64,000 nucleotides of DNA from Agaribacillus sp965228415 (GCA_965228415.1 OZ245814.1:3100001-3164000); one strand, 5' to 3'; positions 26,340-35,898 are shown, counted from the stretch's first letter. Numbers and translations are program-made. The notes: generated by a model not told the origin, from the sequence alone.

Positions 26340-26383
26340 AGACCTGCTGACCCGGAGGAATAGCAACTCCCCCGGCCAGGTCT
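26340..26383 (-). ncRNA. Structured RNA hairpin between ammonium channel and porin genes
   Basis: Outer arms AGACCTG/CAGGTCT (26340-26346 with 26377-26383) enclose inner arms CCGGAGGA/TCCCCCGG (26352-26359 with 26368-26375). The one mismatch on the plus strand (A56 with C71) becomes a U-G wobble in minus-strand RNA, the sense of the flanking genes, so the structure fits an RNA element of the amt-porin message. No T-run follows on the minus strand. Next to it, GGTC/GACC repeats could form alternative stems. Confidence 0.5.
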
Positions 26384-26411
26384 TTTTAATGGGTTTAGTG
26401 TTGTTGATTTG

Positions 26412-27725
26412 TTATTCGTTGTACACGATTGTGTAACCTCTGATACCGTGTTCGTGGCTATCCAGACCTTCCTCTTCGTGCTCTCTCGAAACTCTGATAC
26501 CTATAGTCTTATCTAAAAGGAAGAATATAATCAGCGCTGCGCCAAATGCTGCACCTCCACATATCAACACACCGTACAGCTGTGGCAGGAAGCTTACACC
26601 TTCACCAAATATGCCGGTTGCAAGGGTTCCCCAAATACCGCAAGTCAGGTGCACTGAAACGGCGCCTACGCAATCATCCAATTTAAATTTATCCAGTGTA
26701 ATCGCTGATAATACTACCAATACGCCGGCTATAAGACCTATGAATATTGACTCTCCATAAGTAAAAACATCAGCTCCGGCGGTAATTCCAACCAAACCGG
26801 CCAGAATGCCATTCAGCACCATGCCAAGGTCGAGTCTTTTGAAAACAACCCAGCCCGTAATATAACCGCCCATAGCACCGGCACATGCCCCAAGACTAGT
26901 GTTAACCAGCACCAAGGATGTCAATGCAGGATCTCCCGACAATACGGAACCACCGTTAAATCCAAACCAGCCTAACCAAAGCAGAAATACGCCGATCACT
27001 GCCAAAGGCACGCTTGATCCCGGTTTATCAATTACTTTTCCGTCCACATATTTACCAACTCTTGGTCCCAATACGATAATCCCGGCCAGGGCACCCCAGC
27101 CACCTACAGAGTGTACCAAAGTAGATCCGGCAAAATCAACAAAGCCCATAGCGTCCAAAGCACCATAACCCCATTTCCAGCCACCTATTACAGGATAAAC
27201 TATCCCAACAAATAGCACTGTGAAAATCAGGTAAGCGTTAATTTTGATTCTTTCCGCTACTGCACCGGAAACGATAGTAGCAGCGGTGGCGGCAAACATA
27301 CCCTGGAAAAGGAATTCAGTCCATCTCGTATAAGCCGAATCAGCATAACCAGCCTCAATGCCATTATCCCTCGGTACAATGCCAAACCCATCAAAGGCAA
27401 ACCAAAAACCAGGTTCTGCGTCCGGGTACATCAAACTGAATCCCACAAAAGTGTAGGTCAGCAAACCAATGACGGGTGTTAATGTGTTTTTAAATAAAAT
27501 ATTGACTGTATTTTTGGCTTGGGTGAATCCGGCCTCAACGCCGGCAAAACCCAGATGCATAATAAATACCAGTGCAGTAGCCAACATCATCCATACATTA
27601 TTGGCTGTAAACAATGCCTCAGCTCCAACCGAGGCAGCATCCATAGCTGCTTGTGCCGGATCTTGCACCAAAGCCTCGACACCCGATTCAACCATAGAAA
27701 ATGTTTCAGTAAGCATTTTTTTCAT
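26412..27725 (-). CDS. amt: Ammonium transporter, Amt family
   Basis: A 437-residue channel with eleven predicted membrane helices; it moves ammonium into the cell. Visible Amt features are NVWMMLATALVFIMHLGFAGVEAGF (helix 1), FGMVPRDN-like FAFDGFGIVPRDNG, DFAGSTLVHSVGGWGAL (with one pore histidine), LLWLGWFGFNGGS, and CVGAVSVHLTCGIWGTLATGIF (second pore histidine). An N-terminal ~35-residue extension precedes helix 1. No GlnK/PII gene is beside it in this window. It is first in the amt-porin-glnA minus-strand cluster, with a 456-bp upstream region containing a 19-bp palindrome. Confidence 0.94.
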   Translation of the reverse strand: MKKMLTETFSMVESGVEALVQDPAQAAMDAASVGAEALFTANNVWMMLATALVFIMHLGFAGVEAGFTQAKNTVNILFKNTLTPVIGLLTYTFVGFSLMYPDAEPGFWFAFDGFGIVPRDNGIEAGYADSAYTRWTEFLFQGMFAATAATIVSGAVAERIKINAYLIFTVLFVGIVYPVIGGWKWGYGALDAMGFVDFAGSTLVHSVGGWGALAGIIVLGPRVGKYVDGKVIDKPGSSVPLAVIGVFLLWLGWFGFNGGSVLSGDPALTSLVLVNTSLGACAGAMGGYITGWVVFKRLDLGMVLNGILAGLVGITAGADVFTYGESIFIGLIAGVLVVLSAITLDKFKLDDCVGAVSVHLTCGIWGTLATGIFGEGVSFLPQLYGVLICGGAAFGAALIIFFLLDKTIGIRVSREHEEEGLDSHEHGIRGYTIVYNE

Positions 27726-28181
27726 AATAAAAGAGTTTAATTAAGCAGTTAACAAAATAAGATTTTGCATTAGCAGAAGAACAAATAAAACAGAGAAAAA
27801 AATCGTAAACAAAAAATATTGGGTCATTTTTTAACCTTAAAAATCATTTTTTACGTTTTTTACAATTTTTTAGGGTGTTTTTAAAGCCTAAAAACAGATT
27901 TTTTGTGTTAAAAAAAGAAATTATGGATAAAATTTTAACGAATCGTTAAAAAAATCGATAAAAATTTCAAAAAATTACTGAGATCGCAATTTTTCGCATT
28001 TCAAACGTAAATTATAGGAATTGTACAATTTGGATTAATGGCAGGTTCTTAACAAATGCCCATTTATTATTACAACTTTGCAATAATTCAACTGCTTTCT
28101 TGCGAAAAAAGCAAAAACGTTCCTTAATGGGGGGGATAAGAACGGCAATTACCGTTTTGGCAACCGTTCAAAATCAGGTGT
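27726..28181. other. Long AT-rich upstream region of the ammonium channel gene
   Basis: These 456 bp between the smpB stop and the amt start carry no coding frame. They contain the 19-bp palindrome at 27933-27951, a G7 tract at 28130-28136, and a small AACGG/CCGTT hairpin near 28141-28156 close to the smpB 3' end. Homopolymeric A and T tracts fill the 200 bp before amt. The region probably holds the regulated promoter of the nitrogen cluster. Confidence 0.4.
27933..27951. promoter_or_regulatory. 19-bp perfect palindrome, candidate operator for amt
   Basis: TTTTAACGA-A-TCGTTAAAA: two 9-bp arms around a single A, about 208 bp upstream of the amt start. Its symmetry and size suit a dimeric regulator. 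The factor is unknown. Confidence 0.45.
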
Positions 28182-28649
28182 TCAAAGCCGAAGTCGTTTA
28201 ATTTCCCGGTCGAGATCTTTTTGTTTGAGGGTATCCCGTTTATCGTGTAACTTCTTACCCTTGGCAAGGGCAATTTCCAGTTTAGCTAATCCGCGGTCAT
28301 TGATAAACAGGCGGGTAGGTACTATGGTAAGGCCTTTTTCTTCTTTTGTCTTCTTTAATTTTTGTAATTCTTTTTTATTTAGCAATAGCTTGCGCATCCT
28401 GGTGGCGTCGTGATTATAATGTGTACCTAATTCATAGGGGGATATACGCATTTGCCTGACCCACAATTCATGGTTTTGAAATGTACAAAAGGCATCTTGC
28501 AGGTTTACCTTACCTTCTCTTATAGATTTTATTTCCGTACCGGTCAAAACAATCCCGGCTATAAACTGATCCAAAAATTCATATTCATAGCGGGCGCTTT
28601 TATTTTTTATATTAATAGTGTTGGAAAATTTGTTTTTTTTCTCAGCCAT
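28182..28649 (-). CDS. smpB: SsrA-binding protein SmpB
   Basis: SmpB binds tmRNA and places it in stalled ribosomes for trans-translation. The 155-residue protein has the oligonucleotide-binding barrel: NKSARYEYEFLDQFIAGIVLTGTEIKSIREGKVNLQDAF, then KKEELQKL-like helices and the basic C-terminal tail (GKKLHDKRDTLKQKDLDREIKR), which folds in the mRNA channel. Length is normal. It is 9 bp downstream of tsaD on the same strand, so probably co-transcribed. tmRNA itself is not in the window. Confidence 0.95.
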   Translation of the reverse strand: MAEKKNKFSNTINIKNKSARYEYEFLDQFIAGIVLTGTEIKSIREGKVNLQDAFCTFQNHELWVRQMRISPYELGTHYNHDATRMRKLLLNKKELQKLKKTKEEKGLTIVPTRLFINDRGLAKLEIALAKGKKLHDKRDTLKQKDLDREIKRLRL

Positions 28650-28658
28650 AATTCATTT

Positions 28659-29669
28659 CTATACGCCAAATTTCATCCTGGGTTCAGGGCTCACCTGTAA
28701 AGAACAAAACTCTTCATCGATATATTTAAAATGCGCGGCCATAGCAATCATGGCTGCATTGTCGGTGCAATATTCAAATTTTGGAAAATACACCTGCCAA
28801 TTATAGGTCGGAACAAAATTTTGCAAAGCAGCTCTCAACCCAGAATTGGCAGAAACCCCGCCGGCAATAGCAATATTACTGATTTTATAATGCTTCGCAG
28901 CTTTTATTAATTTATCTATTAACATATTTATTAAAGAATGCTGAATACTGGCACAAATGTCATGAAGGTTATCCTGAATAAAATTTGCTTCACGTTTTGT
29001 CTGATCTCTTAAAAAATACAATATCGCTGTTTTAATTCCACTAAAAGAATAATCAAAGCCAGGCATTTCTGATGAGGGAAAGGAAAAGGATAAAGGATTT
29101 CCCTCACGTGCATATTTATCTATCAAAGGTCCTCCGGGATAGGTAAGCCCCAAAAGCTTTGCGGATTTGTCAAAGGCCTCACCTACCGCGTCGTCCCGGG
29201 TTTGTCCAATTATCTTCATCTTTAAATAATCTTCCACCAAAACCAACTGTGTATGGCCCCCGCTCACCGTCAAACACAAAAAAGGAAAGGCTGGCTTAGG
29301 GTCTTCAATAAAATGCGCCAGAATGTGCGCCTGCATATGATTTACAGCGATTAGTGGCTTTTTTAGAGACAAAGCCAGCGCCTTGGCAAATGAAGTTCCT
29401 ACCAATAATGCCCCCAAAAGTCCAGGCCCTTGTGTAAATGCTATCGCACTGAGCTCAGATTTACGTATATTTGCTTCAGATAAGGCTTGATGAACTACGG
29501 GGACTACATTTTGCTGGTGAGCACGAGACGCCAATTCCGGCACTACCCCCCCATAATTTTCATGCACTGTTTGGGTGGCAATTACGTTACTTATTAAAAC
29601 CCCATCCCGGATGACAGCTGCTGAGGTTTCATCACAGGATGACTCAAGGGCTAATATGGTTATACTCAT
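28659..29669 (-). CDS. tsaD: tRNA N6-adenosine threonylcarbamoyltransferase
   Basis: TsaD transfers the threonylcarbamoyl group to A37 of ANN-decoding tRNAs, giving t6A. The Kae1/ASKHA fold shows ILALESSCDETSAAV, the metal-binding HMQAHILAHF, the phosphate loop VSGGHTQLV, DDAVGEAFDKSAKLLGL, and IAGGVSANSGLR. I place the start at the ATG 29669 (MSITILALESS); four extra codons upstream are possible but atypical. It is divergent from the TamB gene with only 11 bp between starts, so promoters must overlap coding sequence. Operon with smpB. Confidence 0.95.
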   Translation of the reverse strand: MSITILALESSCDETSAAVIRDGVLISNVIATQTVHENYGGVVPELASRAHQQNVVPVVHQALSEANIRKSELSAIAFTQGPGLLGALLVGTSFAKALALSLKKPLIAVNHMQAHILAHFIEDPKPAFPFLCLTVSGGHTQLVLVEDYLKMKIIGQTRDDAVGEAFDKSAKLLGLTYPGGPLIDKYAREGNPLSFSFPSSEMPGFDYSFSGIKTAILYFLRDQTKREANFIQDNLHDICASIQHSLINMLIDKLIKAAKHYKISNIAIAGGVSANSGLRAALQNFVPTYNWQVYFPKFEYCTDNAAMIAMAAHFKYIDEEFCSLQVSPEPRMKFGV

Positions 29670-29680
29670 ACACCTGGTCA

Positions 29681-32600
29681 ATGAATTTTAAAAATATAGC
29701 GCAAGTTATTAAAAAACCGATAGTTAAAATAACTAGCCGGATCTTGTTTGCTATAATTTCACTTTTCGTTGCCACTGTTGTAATCATTCAAATCCCATAC
29801 GTACAAACCAAGATTGTCCATAAAACCTCCAGATATCTTTCCGAAAAAACGGGTTTCAAGTCCATGATATCCTATGTAAATATCCGGTGGTTTGATACAA
29901 TTCTGTTGGAAGGTGTGGAGATACTGGATACACAGGATAGTCTCATGATTGGGGTGGAGGAGATTACCGTTGATTTTAATTTGAATTCCCTCCTATTCAG
30001 CGATGCCATTAATCTGGATGAAGTTAATTTACAGCGAGCCAAGGTACAGTTAATCAGAAATTCCCCCGATGGCTATCTAAACATCAACTTGTTTATTGCC
30101 AACTTAAATAAACTCGGCAGTAGCGAAAAAGGTAAGGGTGGCGGCAAAGCCAAGCCTTTTTTAGTGGATAATATTCAGCTGGAAAATAGCCAGTTCAGTC
30201 TTATCGAACCAAAAAAAGACTCAATTCAACAGGGATTCGATTTCCGCCATTTTGTGTTAAATAATATAAATGCGGGCATCGGTCAATTTAAGATTGTCGC
30301 CGACACCATTGAAATGGATGTCCGTGGATTGACAACCGTTGAACCGGTTAACAACTTTGTCATTAAAGACCTTTCCACCTTCTTTAGGATTTGCAATAGC
30401 TCCATGACCTTCGACCGGCTCAATCTCATTACCGAAAACAGTCAAATCAAAGAATCAATCATCTTTAATTACGAAAGCATTAAGCATCTCAATGATTTTA
30501 ATAATAACGTCAGAATTAATGCTCACCTGACCGGATCAACTATTTTTTCAAAGGAACTGGCCGTTTTTGCGCCTTATATGAATCGGTTTGAAGAGTTTTA
30601 CAAAATTTCGGGTAAGTTCAACGGCTTGATCAGTAGCCTTAGCATAAGGGATCTGGAACTATCATTTGGTGACGATAGCAAAATCGACGGTAATCTGAAT
30701 ATCGATGGTTTACCGGATTTTCAGGAATCTTTTATTGATCTTAATCTTAAAAATTCCAGGATCACTTCCAAAGACTTATTCCCCTACGTCAAAGGCAATG
30801 CCTTCCAGCAAATCACCAGGCTTGGAGATGTTGAGTTTAATGGTCAGTTTCTAGGTTTTCCTTATGACTTCGTTGCCAATGGCACATTCCAAACGCAGTT
30901 TGGCAGGTTTGATTCTGACATTAACCTCAAGACTGACGAAGCCGCACAGTCTTCGGTTTACAGCGGAGGACTTAAAACCTATAATTTTGACTTTGGTAGA
31001 TTGATCGGTTATTCTGATATCGTGCAAAGGATCAGCCTCAACGGTAATATCAAAGGATCCGGCCTGACATTGGAAAAGGCCGACTTCGAACTGAATGCCG
31101 ACATCAGCAAGCTGGGATTTAAATATTACGACTATAAAAGCATCACCACTGACGCAAGGTTAACCAAGGAACTATTCAACGGATCACTCGGCATTAACGA
31201 TCCAAATCTGAAATTTTCAGGGGATGTATCTGTGGATTTCAGAAATAATAAAAACCTGTTCAAGGTTAATGCCCGGCTAGACACTTTATTCGCAAGTGCT
31301 ATCGGACTGGCAAATAAAGAGTCATTTATCAGCACTACCCTGGATCTCGATATGCAGGGCAACACCATTGATGAGCTAATGGGAGAAGCCAGTTTCAGCA
31401 ACACGTCCCTTATTTATGATAACAAGTCACTGGATCTTGACACCTTGCACGTCTTTTCATCAAAGACTGATCGATTCAGAAAATTCAGTCTCGATTCAAA
31501 AGAATTCAGCGTAAACGCCGACGGGGAATTTACTTTCACCAAAATATATCGCGATATCTCCGATTTATACTATGAATATAAGCTCAACTTTAAAAACAAT
31601 CAAAAGGAGTTATCGGACTATTATAAAAGAAAGCGAAATAAAAAACCTGAAAAGTATACCTTTAATTACGAAATCATTTTAAAAGATATAAACCCGTATT
31701 TCAAGCTCATTAATCAGGATGGTTATGTAGCACAGAATAGTAAAATTGAGGGGAAATTTACCCATGGTTATACCTCGATTTTATCTACCTATGCGCAAAT
31801 GGATACTATCAGGTACAAACAAAGCTTGTTTCTCAATAATAACTTTGATCTATCAGCCTCCAAGATAGCAGACAGTACCAATGTATTGGCCATGGCTTAT
31901 TTGTTTTCTGATAAACAGGTTTATCAGGATTTTGTCACTACCGATAACATAATGATGGAGGCGGTCTGGGACAAGGATAAAATAGACTTTTCCAGTTCAT
32001 TCAGCCAAACAGAAAACAACAATCATTTTGAGCTAAATGGATTGCTGGCCTTTTTAGAAGAAAGCATTGAAATTAAACTGGCCCCTTCAAGCTCCAGGGC
32101 TATCGATAAAATCTGGCATATACAGGACAATAACAAGATTACCTTCCACAACAATGAGGTGATAATAGATAGCTTAAAAATTAAGAGTGAGGATCAATAT
32201 TTATTGCTGGACGGCGTGGTGTCCGACAGCCTTGTCAAAAAGTTAAAATTAGTCGTCCACAATTTCAAAATTGAAAACATCAATCCGCTTTTAAGGAAAG
32301 AATTGTATGGTACTATCGATGGTTTTGTTGAATTTCAGCGTCTTTTTGCCAGCCCAAAAATCAATAGCCAGCTGCAGGTATCGACTTTCAAAATCAATAA
32401 TTTTTTGGTGGGTAATCTATACGGATTGGCCGCCTGGGAAAACAATCTTGACCGGGCAAGGCTGGATTTTGAAATAGAGCGGCTGGGTAAAAAAATAGTA
32501 GATTTAAGAGGGTACCTGACCCCCGGCCATGAAACGCAGCAGCTAGATTTGTCTGCAAACTTTGATCAGGCTGAGCTCGGGGTCATAGAGCCCTTCCTCG

Positions 32601-34285
32601 ATGAGTATATTACAGAAATTCGAGGCCTTGGATCCGGCGAGTTTGATATCACCGGTACATTGGATTACCCAATGCTGCGAGGAGATGGATTCCTTTCAGA
32701 TGGTCAGGTCAAAATTAATTACCTAAATACAAAATATTCCTTTGACGGAGATATATTTCTGGATGACAATGAAATAGGTGTTAGAAATTTGAAATTGACA
32801 GATGACAATGGCAGTATGTCAACCTTCAGCGGCGGATTATTTCATGATGGCTTCAAAAATTTTATTGTGGATTTTGAGGGTGACCTTGACGCATTCAAGG
32901 TGCTAAATACCAACGCCAAACACAATAGTCTGTATTACGGAACGGCAATAGTGACAGGAGATATTGAAATTCTGGGTTCTTTTAGTAATCTGAATATTTA
33001 TGCCGATGCCACTACCAATCGCGGCACCAAGTTTTTCATACCGGTCAATGCCACAGATGAAGTAGAACAACTTGATTTTATCCGTTTTACGAAAAAGAAA
33101 GACAGCATACTTTTGGGTAACCCGGATGACGAGATCGAAAGCGTCAATATACAGCGGCTGAATCTCGATTTCGATTTAGACATCACGCCGGACGCTTACA
33201 GTGAAATAATCTTTGATATCAAATCGGGAGATATCATTCGGGGCCGAAGCAATGGAAAATTAAAGCTTCAGATCGATCCCAAAGGGGAATTCAATATGTT
33301 TGGAAACCTGGAAATTGAAGAAGGGGCCTATAACTTTACCTTAAAAAATATCATCAACAAAGAATTTGTGATCGCTCCCAAAAGTAAGATCAGTTGGTTT
33401 GGCGATCCATACGGGGGTGTTATGGATATCAGGGCCAGCTATGCGCAGCAGGCGGCACTTTCGCCGCTTTTTGATACTACGGAGGTCCGCCAAAATCCGG
33501 ATTTAAGAAGAAAATATCCTGCCAGCGTCGTGTTAGACCTGAAAGGGGATTTATTAAATCCGGGTATCAATTTTGACCTGGACTTTAGCGCTTATCCTTT
33601 TACACTTAACAACTCTGTTACCAGGTTAAAATCCAGACTAGGTAATGATGAGCAGGAACTTAGCCGGCAGGTGTTCAGCCTTATAATGCTACGCAAGTTT
33701 TCACCTAGAGGCACCTTCGATCTGGGAGGTGGCCAGTCGGTGAGCAGCAGTGTGAGCGAATTACTCTCAAACCAATTAAGCTATTGGATTACGCAGGTAG
33801 ATGAAAACCTGGAAATCGATGTTGATTTGGGCAACCTGGACGAAGATGCTTTTAATACATTCCAGCTTCGTTTATCCTACTCTTTTCTCGATGGAAGGCT
33901 TAGGGTGACCAGGGATGGGGGCTTCACCGACGGGGACAGCAATGCAGGGGTAAATAGTATTGTCGGAGACTGGACCCTTGAATATTTGTTGACTCCCGAC
34001 GGAAGGTTAAAAGCGAAAATGTATAATAAAAACAATTTTTATTCAGACAATACTGCTGATCAACGGTCCAGCACTACTGCCGGGTTCAGTATTCAGTATA
34101 CTGAGAACTTTGATAAAATAAGAGAGATCTGGAAAAAAAACAGGGCAAGTAAGGATCAAACCGGTGCCGGGGTGAGCGAAGAAAGTGAGCCGCTTCCGAA
34201 AGATAGTGAACCACTTCCGGAAGAAAGTGTAGGAGGCGATATTTCAAAAAAAACCACCAATAGATCAGACAATAAATTACCATGA
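29681..34285 (+). CDS. TamB/DUF490-type translocation and assembly protein
   Basis: A very large protein (about 1,534 residues from ATG 29681). One N-terminal membrane anchor (residues ~15-37) is followed by ~1,400 residues of periplasmic beta-sheet repeats of the AsmA/TamB kind (VNIRWFDTILLEGVEILD, and strings of GD-L-I-G repeats). The C-terminal DUF490 block includes GDIIRGRSNGKLKLQIDPKGEF and YNFTLKNIINKEFVIAPKS. TamB-like proteins bridge inner and outer membranes and are linked to autotransporter assembly and bulk phospholipid transport. The last ~60 residues are polar, with repeated SEPLP units. Its stop overlaps the next start by 4 bp. Confidence 0.9.
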   Translation: MNFKNIAQVIKKPIVKITSRILFAIISLFVATVVIIQIPYVQTKIVHKTSRYLSEKTGFKSMISYVNIRWFDTILLEGVEILDTQDSLMIGVEEITVDFNLNSLLFSDAINLDEVNLQRAKVQLIRNSPDGYLNINLFIANLNKLGSSEKGKGGGKAKPFLVDNIQLENSQFSLIEPKKDSIQQGFDFRHFVLNNINAGIGQFKIVADTIEMDVRGLTTVEPVNNFVIKDLSTFFRICNSSMTFDRLNLITENSQIKESIIFNYESIKHLNDFNNNVRINAHLTGSTIFSKELAVFAPYMNRFEEFYKISGKFNGLISSLSIRDLELSFGDDSKIDGNLNIDGLPDFQESFIDLNLKNSRITSKDLFPYVKGNAFQQITRLGDVEFNGQFLGFPYDFVANGTFQTQFGRFDSDINLKTDEAAQSSVYSGGLKTYNFDFGRLIGYSDIVQRISLNGNIKGSGLTLEKADFELNADISKLGFKYYDYKSITTDARLTKELFNGSLGINDPNLKFSGDVSVDFRNNKNLFKVNARLDTLFASAIGLANKESFISTTLDLDMQGNTIDELMGEASFSNTSLIYDNKSLDLDTLHVFSSKTDRFRKFSLDSKEFSVNADGEFTFTKIYRDISDLYYEYKLNFKNNQKELSDYYKRKRNKKPEKYTFNYEIILKDINPYFKLINQDGYVAQNSKIEGKFTHGYTSILSTYAQMDTIRYKQSLFLNNNFDLSASKIADSTNVLAMAYLFSDKQVYQDFVTTDNIMMEAVWDKDKIDFSSSFSQTENNNHFELNGLLAFLEESIEIKLAPSSSRAIDKIWHIQDNNKITFHNNEVIIDSLKIKSEDQYLLLDGVVSDSLVKKLKLVVHNFKIENINPLLRKELYGTIDGFVEFQRLFASPKINSQLQVSTFKINNFLVGNLYGLAAWENNLDRARLDFEIERLGKKIVDLRGYLTPGHETQQLDLSANFDQAELGVIEPFLDEYITEIRGLGSGEFDITGTLDYPMLRGDGFLSDGQVKINYLNTKYSFDGDIFLDDNEIGVRNLKLTDDNGSMSTFSGGLFHDGFKNFIVDFEGDLDAFKVLNTNAKHNSLYYGTAIVTGDIEILGSFSNLNIYADATTNRGTKFFIPVNATDEVEQLDFIRFTKKKDSILLGNPDDEIESVNIQRLNLDFDLDITPDAYSEIIFDIKSGDIIRGRSNGKLKLQIDPKGEFNMFGNLEIEEGAYNFTLKNIINKEFVIAPKSKISWFGDPYGGVMDIRASYAQQAALSPLFDTTEVRQNPDLRRKYPASVVLDLKGDLLNPGINFDLDFSAYPFTLNNSVTRLKSRLGNDEQELSRQVFSLIMLRKFSPRGTFDLGGGQSVSSSVSELLSNQLSYWITQVDENLEIDVDLGNLDEDAFNTFQLRLSYSFLDGRLRVTRDGGFTDGDSNAGVNSIVGDWTLEYLLTPDGRLKAKMYNKNNFYSDNTADQRSSTTAGFSIQYTENFDKIREIWKKNRASKDQTGAGVSEESEPLPKDSEPLPEESVGGDISKKTTNRSDNKLP

Positions 34286-35241
34286 ATGCAGGAGATCGGG
34301 TACGATTATTAAAGGGCAAGGAAGAAGGAATTATTTCAAAGATTGTCAACGACAAACTCATTGAAGTTGAAATAGAAGATGGTTTTAATATTCCGGTACT
34401 TAAGAAGGAAGTAGTTATCATTTCACAACAGGAAGCGTCTGCCTTTGGCGCAAAGCCCGAAACCAAGCCTACGCCCAAAATAACGCGTAAACCATCAGAG
34501 GATATCAAAGGTGTGTATCTGGCCTTAGTTCCTATTAATGACAAGCTACTTTCCCTGCATTTTATCAATAATACTGAACTTGTTATTTTATTTACTTTGT
34601 GCGTACCTGCCGGGGACACTTACGAGGGGTATTTTGGGGGAGAAGTAGCCAGCAAAAATTCTGTTAAAATCAGTAACCTTGACAAAACCAATTTTGAGCA
34701 ATGGCCAACATTTATTTTGCAACTCCTCCGCTATCGCCAGGGAGTTTTCCATTTAAAAGAGCCTGTTCAAAAGAAAATAAAATTTAAGGCTGCCAGTTTA
34801 TTCAAAAGTAAGAAATTAGTGCCGGTATTAATGCAGGAAGCATACCTGTACCAGGTAGATATGGCGCAAACTATTCAGCCTTTGCAGGCAAAAAAATTAG
34901 AGAACCGCTTACTTGAATCTCAAAAACATCCGCTTGGTGCCAAAGAAAATCGGCCATTGTCATCTCCGGTTGTAGATCTGCATATTGAAAAAATATCGAG
35001 GGATCATGAGTCGTTGTCCGGGTTAGAAATTCTACATGCACAAATGCAAAAAATTGACGAAACATTGAATGAGGCAATAATTTCAGGGCAGGAGGAAATA
35101 ATCTATATCCATGGACAAGGCAGCGGCACCCTTAAAAGCGCATTGCACAAACGATTAAGGGAATTCCCTAACCTGATTTATTTTGATAACCATAATATGG
35201 CAAAATTTGGTAATGGAGCTACTCTTGTAAGAATTAAATAG
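34282..35241 (+). CDS. DUF2027 and Smr domain protein
   Basis: A 319-residue protein. The N-terminus (residues ~1-50, AGDRVRLLKGKEEGIISKI) is an SH3/KOW-like DUF2027 segment, the middle (~70-200) a beta domain, and the C-terminus (~235-319) an Smr domain with VVDLHIEKI and the IYIHGQGSGTLKSALHK nuclease motif. Smr domains are found in MutS2 and cleave DNA or RNA; recent work on related proteins points to rescue of collided ribosomes. The exact role here is not known. It overlaps the TamB stop by 4 bp, so the pair is coupled. Confidence 0.85.
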   Translation: MNAGDRVRLLKGKEEGIISKIVNDKLIEVEIEDGFNIPVLKKEVVIISQQEASAFGAKPETKPTPKITRKPSEDIKGVYLALVPINDKLLSLHFINNTELVILFTLCVPAGDTYEGYFGGEVASKNSVKISNLDKTNFEQWPTFILQLLRYRQGVFHLKEPVQKKIKFKAASLFKSKKLVPVLMQEAYLYQVDMAQTIQPLQAKKLENRLLESQKHPLGAKENRPLSSPVVDLHIEKISRDHESLSGLEILHAQMQKIDETLNEAIISGQEEIIYIHGQGSGTLKSALHKRLREFPNLIYFDNHNMAKFGNGATLVRIK

Positions 35242-35340
35242 AATTCGAACTATTTCCCAGTCCTGCGATACGTAAATTGCATAAAGTTAAGAAGGAATGT
35301 GTATTAAAAGAATTTTTAATTTTAGCTTGAAAGTATCGAT

Positions 35341-35739
35341 ATGAATTTTACTGAATTTATGGAAAGTTTTGCCGACGAAGTCGGCGGTCAATTTTCGGAA
35401 TATGACAAAACCAAGTCGGTAATCATTGTTCCGGTTGATGAGTTCCGTTTCCAAACAGTGGTTGGAGAAATGAGGCACATAAACCATTATGACAAAACGG
35501 CGATTGAATATTCCTCTAAAGTGTGTCCTTTTCAGGCAGATATCGATTTGAAGTTGTTGTTGGAAGAAAACACCAAATTTTGTCATGCAAAATTTTCAAT
35601 TGTCGACGGGTTTGTGAAAGTTGAAGCTTCAGCTTTTATTGATAATGCTACTGATGATCTTTTAAAAGAGATTATCATTGAAGTTGCCCAAATGGCGGAT
35701 GAGTGGGAGTATAAGTTAACTGGTATGGACGTACATTAA
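35341..35739 (+). CDS. Conserved-looking protein of unknown function
   Basis: A 132-residue acidic soluble protein with no signal peptide or membrane segment. Alternating strands and helices (FMESFADEVGG, SVIIVPVDEFRFQTVVGEM, CHAKFSIVDGFVKVEASAFI, a final amphipathic helix ending MADEWEYKL) recall the alpha/beta fold of YbjN and type III chaperone-like proteins, but I cannot name a family. It lies 99 bp after the DUF2027-Smr gene and is followed by a strong terminator, so it probably ends that transcript. Confidence 0.7.
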   Translation: MNFTEFMESFADEVGGQFSEYDKTKSVIIVPVDEFRFQTVVGEMRHINHYDKTAIEYSSKVCPFQADIDLKLLLEENTKFCHAKFSIVDGFVKVEASAFIDNATDDLLKEIIIEVAQMADEWEYKLTGMDVH

Positions 35740-35786
35740 GGGATTTGCACAAAAGCATTTATTGTTAATTTTTATAATTTTTATTG

Positions 35787-35848
35787 ATGACTTGTAAGGT
35801 GGCCATTTTTTAAATAAAAGGCCTGTTACTTTACAAGTCATTGTTTTT
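35787..35848 (+). terminator. Strong intrinsic terminator before rnpB
   Basis: ATGACTTGTAA at 35787-35797 pairs perfectly with TTACAAGTCAT at 35831-35841 (11 bp); an inner GGCC/GGCC pair strengthens it, and TGTTTTTAA follows. It ends the TamB-Smr-unknown transcript and isolates the RNase P RNA gene. Confidence 0.8.
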
Positions 35849-35884
35849 AATACCCCTCCTATTTTTCGTTCTCTCCAATATTTA

Positions 35885-35892
35885 TAAATTTG
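35885..35892 (+). promoter_or_regulatory. rnpB promoter -7 element
   Basis: TAAATTTG fits TAnnTTTG exactly. It ends 7 bp before the predicted RNA 5' end at about 35899, which is the distance expected for a Bacteroidota promoter. A T-rich TTTTTCG block lies at about 35862. Confidence 0.65.
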
Positions 35893-35898
35893 CAGCTG

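Noticed and set aside
26369..26388. Sigma-54 promoter for the porin gene (TGGCC...TTGC on the minus strand)
   Set aside because: The GG-to-GC spacing is one base too long and the bases are better explained as the stem of the hairpin.
34086..34619. 177-codon minus-strand frame over the TamB/DUF2027 junction
   Set aside because: Both plus-strand genes are clear and overlap here; the minus product is a Ser/Leu-rich shadow translation.
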